NCBI GenBank assembly: GCA_017649855.1
Contig: JAGCGA010000026.1
Location: forward strand, 35,197-99,196
Direction: 5' to 3'
DNA: 64,000 nucleotides
From: Bacteroidales bacterium
GTDB lineage: Bacteria; Bacteroidota; Bacteroidia; Bacteroidales; WCHB1-69
Below, piece after piece: positions 17,585-25,830 of this stretch. Positions within the stretch are counted from its first letter, which is position 1, and every line of letters starts with the position of its first letter. A program made the position numbers and the translations under genes. The notes beneath the pieces are model-generated. The model was not told where the DNA came from. It did not search any database and saw only the letters and a list, made by a program, of their open reading frames with translations.

Positions 17585-20500
17585 ATGACTGGATTTTTTT
17601 TGCGGATATATGACTTCCTGGAGAAGCATCGTGGCTTAGCCATTGCTATAGCCGTGACGCTCACCATGGTCTTCGCTTTTCTGGCATCGCGCGTACACTA
17701 TGAGGAGGATATCGCCAAGTTTCTGCCCCGAGATGAGAAGAGTTTGAAATATCAGGAGGTCTATCAGCAGTTTGCTGCCCAGAACAGGATTGTTCTGGTC
17801 TTCTCGGCCGTTGACAGTTTTGATCTCTATGCGATGGAGGAGTCTATGCAGCTCTTGGGCGATAGTCTTTCCGATCAGGAGATGGTGGACAACCTGAATG
17901 TGAGTGTGGACGAGTGGCAGTTCCTGGATTTGATGGATGCGATGTACGCCCACCTGCCTTGTCTCTTGGAAGATTCTGATTATCTGCGTATTGATTCTTT
18001 ATTGCACGAGCCAAACCTCGTGGAGGACCAGTTGGGCCGGATTGACCGTATGCTGATGTTCCCCACGTCAGGCATGTTTCGTCATAGCATGATGAATGAT
18101 CCGCTGCAGCTGTTCACGCCCGTGCTGCAAAGACTGAATACCTTGAAGTTGAATGACGCTTTTCAGATAATCGACGGATATCTCTTCACGGCTGACGGCC
18201 AACATGGCATTATCACTTTCGACAGTCCGTATGGCTCCAATGAGAGTCATCTGAATGGCCTGTTGTCCGATTTTTTGGATGAAAAGATTGCGGAAGTTCA
18301 GGCTCAGGTGCCCGGAGTGGCCATTGCCGCGGTGGGGGCTCCGTTGATTGCGGCGACCAACGCTTCGCAGATCAAGCGCGATTCTCTTTTGGCGGTTGCC
18401 ATTGCTGTGATCCTCATTCTCACAATCCTGTTGTTGCACTATCGTCGGCTTTCGGACATCCTGTGGGTGGGTGCCTCGATACTCTTTGGGGCTCTGTTCG
18501 CACTGGCTGGCGTGGCCATCTTCCGGGGCGGTATCTCCATCATCGTGCTGGGCATCGGTTCTGTCATCGTCGGCATCGTGGCCAACTATCCTTTGCACTT
18601 TCTGGATGCTTACAAGGAGGTGGGCAACCGGCGGGAGGCTTTGCGCGAGATGGTGCTGCCACTCTTCATTGGCAATTTGACCACGGTGGCGGCCTTCTTC
18701 TGCCTGCTTTGGCTGGATGCACAGGCCATGCGCGACCTAGGACTCTTCGCCTCGCTGATGCTCATTGGCACCATCCTCTTTGTGCTCATCTTCCTGCCAC
18801 AGTTCATGCACCACCGTCCCCAACCGTCTGAACATCGTCTGTTCGACAAGCTTGCAAGCCTCCAATTGTCCCGCAGCAAAGCCCGCCCGTGGATATTCCT
18901 CGTCGGCTTGGTGGTGACGATCATACTGGGCTATTTTTCCCAACGGATCACTTTTGACAGCGACCTGTCACATATCAACTATATGACTCCTGAGCAACGG
19001 CAGAACCTGGAAATTCTCTCTCAAGTGCAGTCTTCGGACATGATGTATGCCGTGGCAGAAGGGACAACCCTGCAGGAGACGGTGGATCGTAATGCGGTTC
19101 TGATCAATCAGCTCAAAAGCTGCGAGGCAGTGCAGTCCGTCAGCGGAGTGGGGGAGGTGCTGCCATCTCAGCAGCAACAACAGGCCGCCGTGGACCGCTG
19201 GAATTCCTTTTGGCAAGAGGAGTCCCGACAATCATTCATTCAAGGGTTCAAGCGTAAGGCGGCAGCTCATGGCTTTACGGATGAGGCTTTCCAGCCGTTT
19301 GTGGAAAGGACAACCCAAAGATGCGAGGTCGCTGACATAGAATACTTTAATGACATCGTGGAACCATTTACCAACAAATATATCTATGCTTCAGAGTCGG
19401 GATGGAGGATCGTCAATTACGTCAAGACCACCGATCCTAAAGCGGTGCATGCCTTGTTCGATGACGGCGATGGAAGGATGTACGCGTTCTCGGGCAGCGA
19501 TCTGGGACATCAGCTGGTGGACATGCTTCGTGGCTCGTTCAACTATATTGGGCTGGTGTGCAGTATTGTGGTTTTCATTTTCCTGTTGATCTCCTTTAAA
19601 AGAATCGAACTGGCCTTGCTGGCATTCTTGCCCTTGGCTGTCGGCTGGATCTGGATTCTGGGTATTATGCACCTTACGGGTATTCAGTTTAACATCGTCA
19701 ACATCATTCTGGCCACCTTCATCTTTGGACAGGGTGACGACTACACGATCTTCATCACGGAGGGACTGTTGTACGAATATACGACCGGGAAGCCGCGTCT
19801 TGCCTCGTATAAGCACAGCGTGGTCATCTCGGCCCTGATCATGTTCGCGGGTGTGGGCTGCCTGATCATTGCCAAGCATCCGGCCTTGCGCTCCCTGGCG
19901 TTGGTCACGATAGTTGGTATGGCCATGGTCGTGCTGATGGCTACCTTTATCCCGCCGTTGATCTTCGACTGGCTTACCAAGAAGAAGGGAGTTAAAAGGG
20001 AGACGCCCATCACCCTTGGACGATTGTTGTATACCCTTTTTATCGGAGTTTGTTTCCTCTTTCTTTTCCTCTTCCTGATTCCGTACACGGCTGTCTATTT
20101 TTTGTTCGGAAAGAATACAGAAGAAAAGAAGTTGCGTTATCACGCCCTGCTGTGCAGAGCGGCCTCTTTTTATACGCGCTATCTCCCATTCATCAGTTTC
20201 AGCAAGAAGAATGTCGCTTCGGAGACATTTGAGAAGCCTGCTGTGATAGTGGCTAACCATCAGAGTCACTTGGATTTGGTTTGTATGATGTCGTTGACGC
20301 CGAAGATTGTTTTTCTGACCAATGACTGGGTGTGGCGGAATCCGTTCTATGGCTTGGTCATCCGCAAGGCCGAGTGTTATCCGGCGAGTGACGGCATGGA
20401 GCAGAATCTGCCCCGGCTTCGCGATCTGTATGCACGAGGCTATTCCATCTGCATCTTCCCGGAAGGTACGCGCTCTCCGAAATGCGATATCCTGCGCTTC

Positions 20501-20824
20501 CACAGAGGAGCCTTCACGCTGGCACGCGAACTGGGTGCCGATATCCTGCCAGTCTTCCTGCATGGTGTGGGCCATGTGCTGCCCAAGGAGGAGTTGATGT
20601 TCAGGCGAGGCGATATCCACATCGAGATTGGAGAACGTGTGCGTCCATACGAGGAGGTGCAGGCCGATACGGATAGCGAGCGTGACCGCGTGGTGACCAA
20701 GCAAATGCGGCATTTCTACCAGGATCATTATGCCGAGATTTGTCAAGAATTGGAAACACCGGAATATTGGAGACATTTCCGTGCCTATCAAGATCGTTAT
20801 AAAATCCCTGTAATCAATAGTTAA
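17585..20824 (+). CDS. MMPL/RND exporter fused to a PlsC-like acyltransferase
   Basis: A 1079-residue two-part protein. Residues 1 to about 830 form an MMPL-type transporter: an N-terminal TM helix, a large periplasmic loop, a six-TM bundle (LLAVAIAVILILTILLLHYRR onward), a second loop and a second bundle (NIILATFIFGQGDDYTIFITEG). Residues about 870-1060 are a 1-acylglycerol-3-phosphate-type acyltransferase with NHQSHLD (the HX4D box, His near 891) and FPEGTRS (near 958). The fusion is known from Bacteroidetes flexirubin-type clusters; Proteobacterial aryl polyene loci keep the parts separate. It probably acylates an anchor and moves the product across the inner membrane. The next gene starts 21 bp later. 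Confidence 0.92.
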   Translation: MTGFFLRIYDFLEKHRGLAIAIAVTLTMVFAFLASRVHYEEDIAKFLPRDEKSLKYQEVYQQFAAQNRIVLVFSAVDSFDLYAMEESMQLLGDSLSDQEMVDNLNVSVDEWQFLDLMDAMYAHLPCLLEDSDYLRIDSLLHEPNLVEDQLGRIDRMLMFPTSGMFRHSMMNDPLQLFTPVLQRLNTLKLNDAFQIIDGYLFTADGQHGIITFDSPYGSNESHLNGLLSDFLDEKIAEVQAQVPGVAIAAVGAPLIAATNASQIKRDSLLAVAIAVILILTILLLHYRRLSDILWVGASILFGALFALAGVAIFRGGISIIVLGIGSVIVGIVANYPLHFLDAYKEVGNRREALREMVLPLFIGNLTTVAAFFCLLWLDAQAMRDLGLFASLMLIGTILFVLIFLPQFMHHRPQPSEHRLFDKLASLQLSRSKARPWIFLVGLVVTIILGYFSQRITFDSDLSHINYMTPEQRQNLEILSQVQSSDMMYAVAEGTTLQETVDRNAVLINQLKSCEAVQSVSGVGEVLPSQQQQQAAVDRWNSFWQEESRQSFIQGFKRKAAAHGFTDEAFQPFVERTTQRCEVADIEYFNDIVEPFTNKYIYASESGWRIVNYVKTTDPKAVHALFDDGDGRMYAFSGSDLGHQLVDMLRGSFNYIGLVCSIVVFIFLLISFKRIELALLAFLPLAVGWIWILGIMHLTGIQFNIVNIILATFIFGQGDDYTIFITEGLLYEYTTGKPRLASYKHSVVISALIMFAGVGCLIIAKHPALRSLALVTIVGMAMVVLMATFIPPLIFDWLTKKKGVKRETPITLGRLLYTLFIGVCFLFLFLFLIPYTAVYFLFGKNTEEKKLRYHALLCRAASFYTRYLPFISFSKKNVASETFEKPAVIVANHQSHLDLVCMMSLTPKIVFLTNDWVWRNPFYGLVIRKAECYPASDGMEQNLPRLRDLYARGYSICIFPEGTRSPKCDILRFHRGAFTLARELGADILPVFLHGVGHVLPKEELMFRRGDIHIEIGERVRPYEEVQADTDSERDRVVTKQMRHFYQDHYAEICQELETPEYWRHFRAYQDRYKIPVINS

Positions 20825-20845
20825 GAGTAATCATAAGGCCTATCC

Positions 20846-22351
20846 ATGACAGATCATCATATCCATATTATCGGCGGCGGTATCGGTGGCTTGTTCACGG
20901 CCGCGCTTCTGGCCAAGGAGGGTTATAAGGTGACTGTCCTGGAGCGTAGTGCACATGTGGGGGGCGGCTTGCAGTCGTTTTCCCGCCATGGGGTCACCTT
21001 TGATGCCGGGATGCATGTGGTGGGCGGGCTCCAGCCCGGTGGCTCGCTCAACCGCATCTGCCGTCACTTGGGCATTTTGGACCAGTTGCACTACCGTCCG
21101 GTCGATGCCGACTGCGGCGATGAGGTGTTCTGTCTCAAGGACGGGACCCGCTATCGCATTCCGCAGGGACGGAAAGCCTTCACGAAATATTTCCAGCAGC
21201 TTTTCCCGGAAGAGCGGGATAACATCCAACGCTATGTGGATCACCTGTTTGCTATGGCTGACAAGGTTGATTTCTTCTTCCTCAGGCCCGGTAGCGAGGC
21301 GACGATAGGGGATGATACATTCTACCAGTCTTCAGCACAATTCATTGCCGACCATGTTCGTGATCCGAAGTTGCGCAGTCTGTTGGCATACCTCAGCCCA
21401 TTGTGCGGGGGTGATGCCGGATACACGCCAGCCTATGTCTTTGCTTTGATCAACTATCTCTATATCAGTGGTCATTACCGTTTTGAAGGACCTGCGGAGC
21501 AGATGGCGGAAGCGTTGGTGCACCGCATTGGCGAGCTGGGTGGCGAGGTGTTGGCCAACGCGGAGGTCGCTGACCTTCGCATGGAAGATGGAAGAGTGCA
21601 GTCTCTCATTACCACTGACGGTCGCAGTCTGAAAACGGACCTCCTCATCTCCTCCATCCATCCGCAAGCGATGTTAAAAATTGTCAATGGCCCATTGTTC
21701 ACGAAGGCAGCCCGCGCGCGATTGTCGGCCGCCCCGAACAACTATTCCGCTTATTGCGTCTATGTGGTGCTCAAAGATGGGATGTTCCCGTATCTCAATC
21801 ATCCGTGTTATGGCTGGAACGATTACGACAAGGTGTGGCAGTTCGGAAAGTATGATGAAGAGAATTGGCCGCAAAATTTCGTCTATTTCACCCCGTGCGA
21901 AAAGGATCAAGGCCCCTACGCAAGGGCTTTGCAGGTGATCGTCTTCTCTCCGTTTTCCATGGTTGAACGATGGGCGGACACAACGGTCGGGAAGCGCGGA
22001 GGTGAGTATGAGATGTGGAAAGCAAAACACACGGAGCAGATATTGGATAAGCTGGAACTATGCCATCCAGGGTTCCGTGCGTGTGTGGAGGCCGTCTATG
22101 ACGCCACGCCGTTGACCATCCGCGACTACTTCAACGAGCCGGAGGGGTCGCTCTACGGATTGCAGAAAGACAGTCGCGATCCGTTTGCTGGCTATTTGCC
22201 GATCCGCACCAGAGCTGAGAACCTCTTCATGACCGGCCAGAATGTCTTCCTGCACGGCTGCTGTGGCGTGCCGCTCACGGCGGTGATGACGGCCGAGGCC
22301 GTGATGGGGGAGAAAGACGGAATCGTAAGAAAGTTAGTAGTTGGCAGTTAG
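20846..22351 (+). CDS. FAD-dependent oxidoreductase of the phytoene-desaturase (CrtI/RetSat) family
   Basis: 501 residues. The N-terminal dinucleotide-binding motif is HIIGGGIGGLFTAALLAKEG (Gly10-Gly15), followed by TVLERSAHVGGGLQSF. The C-terminal FAD-binding phrase is NLFMTGQNVFLHGCCGVPLTAVMTAEAVMG. Family members isomerise or desaturate polyenes. Here, next to polyene genes and 21 bp after the exporter, it most likely modifies the polyene chain. No carotenoid genes (phytoene synthase, lycopene cyclase) are present. The last codons lie inside a short tandem repeat that also contains the stop. Confidence 0.85.
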   Translation: MTDHHIHIIGGGIGGLFTAALLAKEGYKVTVLERSAHVGGGLQSFSRHGVTFDAGMHVVGGLQPGGSLNRICRHLGILDQLHYRPVDADCGDEVFCLKDGTRYRIPQGRKAFTKYFQQLFPEERDNIQRYVDHLFAMADKVDFFFLRPGSEATIGDDTFYQSSAQFIADHVRDPKLRSLLAYLSPLCGGDAGYTPAYVFALINYLYISGHYRFEGPAEQMAEALVHRIGELGGEVLANAEVADLRMEDGRVQSLITTDGRSLKTDLLISSIHPQAMLKIVNGPLFTKAARARLSAAPNNYSAYCVYVVLKDGMFPYLNHPCYGWNDYDKVWQFGKYDEENWPQNFVYFTPCEKDQGPYARALQVIVFSPFSMVERWADTTVGKRGGEYEMWKAKHTEQILDKLELCHPGFRACVEAVYDATPLTIRDYFNEPEGSLYGLQKDSRDPFAGYLPIRTRAENLFMTGQNVFLHGCCGVPLTAVMTAEAVMGEKDGIVRKLVVGS

Positions 22352-22366
22352 AAGTTAGCAGTTATG
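22332..22366 (+). repeat. AGTTAG-type short tandem repeat over a stop codon
   Basis: AGTTAGTAGTTGGCAGTTAG and GAAGTTAGCAGTTATG run through the end of the oxidoreductase gene (its stop TAG at 22349-22351 is part of the repeat) and into the start of the next gene at 22364. The same phrase family recurs at 35139, 36149 and 43826. Confidence 0.65.
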
Positions 22367-23173
22367 AGAAGATACAGACTTTTTATAGCAAGCATCATCC
22401 TGATGTTGTTGAGTGACAATGTCTTTGCGCAGAAGTTGACGGAATTCCTGCCTGAAGGGCGGAAAGCAGACACGGCTGTGGTGGTGTGTCCTGGCGGCAG
22501 CTATTACTGGCTGGCGAAACGCGGTGAGGGCAGCGAGGTGGCGCAATGGCTGAATGCCAACGGCTATGCCGCCTATGTGTTGGAATACCCCGTCTCTGGT
22601 TGGTGGTCGTGGTTCACCCATATCCGGCGGAGCTGCTGCACGCAGTATCCGGGACAATTGAATGCGCTGGAAGACGCGTTAAAAACCGTTAAATCGAAAG
22701 GCTATAATTCCGTCGGTGCGATGGGCTTCTCCGCCGGCGGTCATCTGGTGATGAGCGGTGCCGAACTTTTGCCCGACAGCACCGCGCCCGATTTCGTGGC
22801 GCCCATATATCCTGTCATCACCATGCGCGAACCATACGTGCACAAACGCTCTCGTCGTGGACTCATGGGCGAGCGTCGCCAGCATGACCCCATGATGTGG
22901 GATTCTCTATCGTTGGAACTGCACGCTGACCAGGTGCGATGTCCTGTCTTCCTGCTCAGCTGCGTGGATGACCCCACGGTGGACTGGCATAATGCCAAGA
23001 TGATGGCGGATTCGTTGCTAGCGTATGATAAGGTGAACGTCTATTACATGAACCCCCAGCAGGGAGGGCATGGTTTTGGCGTGAACAGGGATAAAATGGA
23101 CAAACACGAAGTCAAGGATGTGCTCGCATGGCCGGATGAGTTCCTTGCCTGGCTGCGGCGCGGTGCTCGGTGA
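22364..23173 (+). CDS. Secreted alpha/beta hydrolase (acetyl-esterase-like)
   Basis: 269 residues with a signal peptide (MRRYRLFIASIILMLLSDNVFAQ). The oxyanion phrase is VVVCPGGSYYWLA, the nucleophile elbow MGFSAGGH (Ser at about residue 128), the acid SCVDDPTVDWHN and the base GGHGFGV. The fold resembles BD-FAE and acetyl-xylan-esterase-type hydrolases. It is 12 bp after the oxidoreductase and seems to be the last gene of the polyene cluster. It could hydrolyse a polyenoyl ester or be an unrelated sugar esterase; the substrate cannot be read from the sequence. Confidence 0.82.
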   Translation: MRRYRLFIASIILMLLSDNVFAQKLTEFLPEGRKADTAVVVCPGGSYYWLAKRGEGSEVAQWLNANGYAAYVLEYPVSGWWSWFTHIRRSCCTQYPGQLNALEDALKTVKSKGYNSVGAMGFSAGGHLVMSGAELLPDSTAPDFVAPIYPVITMREPYVHKRSRRGLMGERRQHDPMMWDSLSLELHADQVRCPVFLLSCVDDPTVDWHNAKMMADSLLAYDKVNVYYMNPQQGGHGFGVNRDKMDKHEVKDVLAWPDEFLAWLRRGAR

Positions 23174-23206
23174 TAGTGAATCCTTTGCTACCGCTCCCTC
23201 ACCATC

Positions 23207-25717
23207 TTATCTCAAGAATCTTCCCGTTACGCTTTCGCGGTTGCTGGCAATCTCATGCGGGGTGCCGGTGGCCACGATGCGGCCCCCTTCTTCGCCCCCG
23301 CCGGGGCCCATGTCGATGATGTAGTCGGCGGCGCGGATCACGTCGAGGTCGTGCTCGATGACGATGACCGTCGCGCCGTTTTGGATCAGCGTGTCGAAGA
23401 CCTGCAAAAGGGTGCGCACGTCCAACGGGTGCAGCCCGATGGTGGGCTCGTCGAACACGAAGACCGAGTCGTGTTGCAGTCGTCCCATTTCAGTGGCCAA
23501 CTTCAGCCGCTGCGCCTCGCCGCCCGACAGACTCGGGGTCTCCTCGCCCAGCGTAAGGTATCCTAAACCAAGACTTTGCAGTACCTCCAGCTTGGGGAAT
23601 ACCGTCTTCATGTCTTGGCAAAACTCCAATGCGGAACTCACGTCCATGTCCATCAGCTCGGGTAGCGAGCGGGTTTCGTTGTGCTTGTTGGTATGGCGCA
23701 CGGCGTAGGCCGCCTTCGCGTAACGTGAGCCGCGGCATTCTGGGCAGGGTATATCGACGTCGGGGAGGAACTGCACGTCAAGGCTGATGGCGCCGGTGCC
23801 GTCGCAGACGGGACAGCGCAGGTCGCCGGTGTTGTAGGAGAAGTCGCCGGCCTTATAGCCGTGGTGTTTCGCGTCGGGCGTGCGGGCGTAGAGCTTGCGC
23901 AGCTCGTCGTGGACGTTGGCGTAGGTAGCCACGGTGGAGCGGATGTTGATGCCGATGGGCGTGGCATCGATGAGCTTCACGTGCTCGATGCCCTCCGCGA
24001 GGATGTCGGTGACGTGGTCGGGCATCCGTTTCCCGCGGGTCAGCGCCTCCAACGCGGGCACAAGACTCTCCAGGATCAGCGTCGTCTTGCCGGAGCCGGA
24101 GACGCCTGTCACCACGGTGAGCCGCCCCTTGGGAATCTCGACCTCCAACGGTTTTACCGTGTGTATCTGCTTGGTTGACAGATGGATATTGCCGAACTCG
24201 AACAGTCGGTCTTTGTCGGGCTCGTTCCAACCGTGTGCCTTTTCGGGGGCGAGGAACGGTCCGATGCGGGATGCACTGTTGCGGATGATCTCCGGGATGG
24301 TACCCTCGGCGATGATTTCTCCGCCCTTTGCGCCGGCGTCGGGACCCAACTCGATGAGCCAGTCGGCCTCTTGCAGGATCTGCGTGTCGTGATCGACGAG
24401 CAGCACCGTGTTGCCGTCGGCCACGAGGTCGTGCATCACGCCGTTGAGTCCCACGATGTTGGAGGGGTGCAGACCGATGGAGGGCTCGTCGAGGACGTAG
24501 AGCACGCCAGTGGTGCGGTTGCGGACGGCGCGGGCGAGCTGCATGCGTTGCCGTTCGCCGGTGGAGAGGGTGGAGGCGGCGCGATCGAGGGTGAGGTAAC
24601 CCAATCCCAAGTCCATCAACCGTTTGGCGGCCGTGCGGAACGACTCGCAGATGCTCTCCGCCATGGGGCGCATCTCCTCGGGCAGCGATGCGGGCACGCT
24701 ATCGACCCACTCGGTGAGCCGCGCCAGGGTCATCTGGCAGGCCTCGTCGAGACCGATGCCGCGCAGCTTTGGGGCGCGGGCGGCCTCCGACAGCCGTGTG
24801 CCGTGACATTCCGGGCAGACTTCCTCCTTCAGGAATTTCTCCACGCGCTTCATGCCTTTCTCGTCTTTCACTTTCGCGAGGGCGTTCTCCACAGTGTAGG
24901 TGGCGTTGAAATAGGTGAAATCGAGTTCGCCGGCTTCGTTGGTGGTCTTGGACTTGTAGAAGATGTGCTTCTTCACCGCGGGCCCGTTATAGACGATGTC
25001 CTTCTCTTCGTCAGTGAGCTCACGGAACGGCACGTCCGTGCGTACGCCCATGGCGCGGCACACATCGGTCATGAGCGACCACATGAGGCTGTTCCACGGC
25101 GCGACGGCTCCCTGGTCGATGGTGAGCGACTCGTCGGGCACGAGGGTGCTCTTGTCGACGGTGCGCACCATGCCAGTGCCTCCGCAGCAGCGACACGCCC
25201 CCTGACTGTTGAAGGCCAGCTCCTCCGCGCCGGGAGCGTAGAAATGCTCGCCGCACTCGGGACAGACGAGCTCCTGGCCGGCAGCCACAGCGAGAGAGGG
25301 TGGGAGATAGTGCCCGTTGGGACAGCGGTGGCTGGCCAAGCGGGAGTACATCAGGCGCAGGCTGTTGAGAAGTTCGGTGCCGGTGCCAAAGGTGGATCGG
25401 ATGCCGGGCACGCCGGGCCGCTGATGCAAGGCGAGGGCGGCGGGCACGTAGAGAATCTCGTCCACGTCGGCCTTCGCGGCCTGGGTCATGCGGCGGCGCG
25501 TGTAGGTCGAGAGTGACTCGAGGTAACGGCGCGAGCCTTCGGCATAGAGCACGCCTAACGCGAGCGAGGACTTGCCGGAGCCTGAGACACCTGCCACAGC
25601 CACGATCTTATGCAGCGGCACGTCCACATCGATGTTCTTGAGGTTGTGCACGCGCGCGCCCCGGATGCGGATGTGAGAGGGGTCGTCGGTATGTAATTCG
25701 TTGTCAATCCTAGACAT
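23207..25717 (-). CDS. UvrA paralogue of the short, UvrA2-like kind
   Basis: 836 residues from the ATG at 25717 (MSRIDNELH); the 37 codons upstream cover the promoter and are not used. Two ABC ATPase halves are complete: Walker [14 protein letters not shown] (residues about 42) and [14 protein letters not shown], with signatures [14 protein letters not shown] and [14 protein letters not shown]. Zinc motifs CPECGEHF and CRCCGGTG, and later CPVCDGTG and [11 protein letters not shown], are intact. UvrA proper is about 940 residues; the missing length points to a UvrA2-type protein lacking much of the UvrB-binding region. Such paralogues are associated with DNA damage or drug tolerance, so a self-protection role is conceivable. 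It converges on the hydrolase gene. Confidence 0.88.
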   Translation of the reverse strand: MSRIDNELHTDDPSHIRIRGARVHNLKNIDVDVPLHKIVAVAGVSGSGKSSLALGVLYAEGSRRYLESLSTYTRRRMTQAAKADVDEILYVPAALALHQRPGVPGIRSTFGTGTELLNSLRLMYSRLASHRCPNGHYLPPSLAVAAGQELVCPECGEHFYAPGAEELAFNSQGACRCCGGTGMVRTVDKSTLVPDESLTIDQGAVAPWNSLMWSLMTDVCRAMGVRTDVPFRELTDEEKDIVYNGPAVKKHIFYKSKTTNEAGELDFTYFNATYTVENALAKVKDEKGMKRVEKFLKEEVCPECHGTRLSEAARAPKLRGIGLDEACQMTLARLTEWVDSVPASLPEEMRPMAESICESFRTAAKRLMDLGLGYLTLDRAASTLSTGERQRMQLARAVRNRTTGVLYVLDEPSIGLHPSNIVGLNGVMHDLVADGNTVLLVDHDTQILQEADWLIELGPDAGAKGGEIIAEGTIPEIIRNSASRIGPFLAPEKAHGWNEPDKDRLFEFGNIHLSTKQIHTVKPLEVEIPKGRLTVVTGVSGSGKTTLILESLVPALEALTRGKRMPDHVTDILAEGIEHVKLIDATPIGINIRSTVATYANVHDELRKLYARTPDAKHHGYKAGDFSYNTGDLRCPVCDGTGAISLDVQFLPDVDIPCPECRGSRYAKAAYAVRHTNKHNETRSLPELMDMDVSSALEFCQDMKTVFPKLEVLQSLGLGYLTLGEETPSLSGGEAQRLKLATEMGRLQHDSVFVFDEPTIGLHPLDVRTLLQVFDTLIQNGATVIVIEHDLDVIRAADYIIDMGPGGGEEGGRIVATGTPHEIASNRESVTGRFLR

Positions 25718-25749
25718 AGTTGGATTTCGATGCTGATTGTTAAAGAAGG

Positions 25750-25757
25750 CAAAGGTA
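25750..25757 (-). promoter_or_regulatory. -7 promoter element of the uvrA2-like gene
   Basis: TACCTTTG followed by CCTT on the minus strand, 32 bp before the ATG at 25717. It diverges from the promoter at 25799-25806. Confidence 0.55.
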
Positions 25758-25798
25758 CTGAAAATTTTAATGGACCGCACGGCACAGCAAATTATGTG

Positions 25799-25806
25799 TA
25801 TTTTTG
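25799..25806 (+). promoter_or_regulatory. -7 promoter element of the 25831 gene
   Basis: TATTTTTG followed by CCGC, 24 bp before the ATG at 25831. It makes the longer reading from 25804 impossible as a translation start, because that codon would lie inside the promoter. Confidence 0.6.
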
Positions 25807-25830
25807 CCGCTCGAAATTCATGGTGCAAGA

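Noticed and set aside
19391..20791. 466-codon minus-strand frame opposite the MMPL-acyltransferase gene
   Set aside because: Composition is His/Gln/Asp-rich without domains, and the plus-strand protein shows clear MMPL and acyltransferase motifs.
20846..22351. Carotenoid biosynthesis
   Set aside because: Only a phytoene-desaturase-like protein is present; there is no phytoene synthase or cyclase, and the neighbours belong to polyene acyl synthesis.
8539..23173. Flexirubin (dialkylresorcinol) biosynthesis
   Set aside because: No DarA- or DarB-like gene is present in the window. The genes support an aryl polyene part only; an unlinked dar locus cannot be excluded.
24182..25516. 444-codon plus-strand frame opposite uvrA2
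   Set aside because: It is the antisense of a gene with intact ABC and zinc motifs; it has Gly/Val/His-rich shadow composition.
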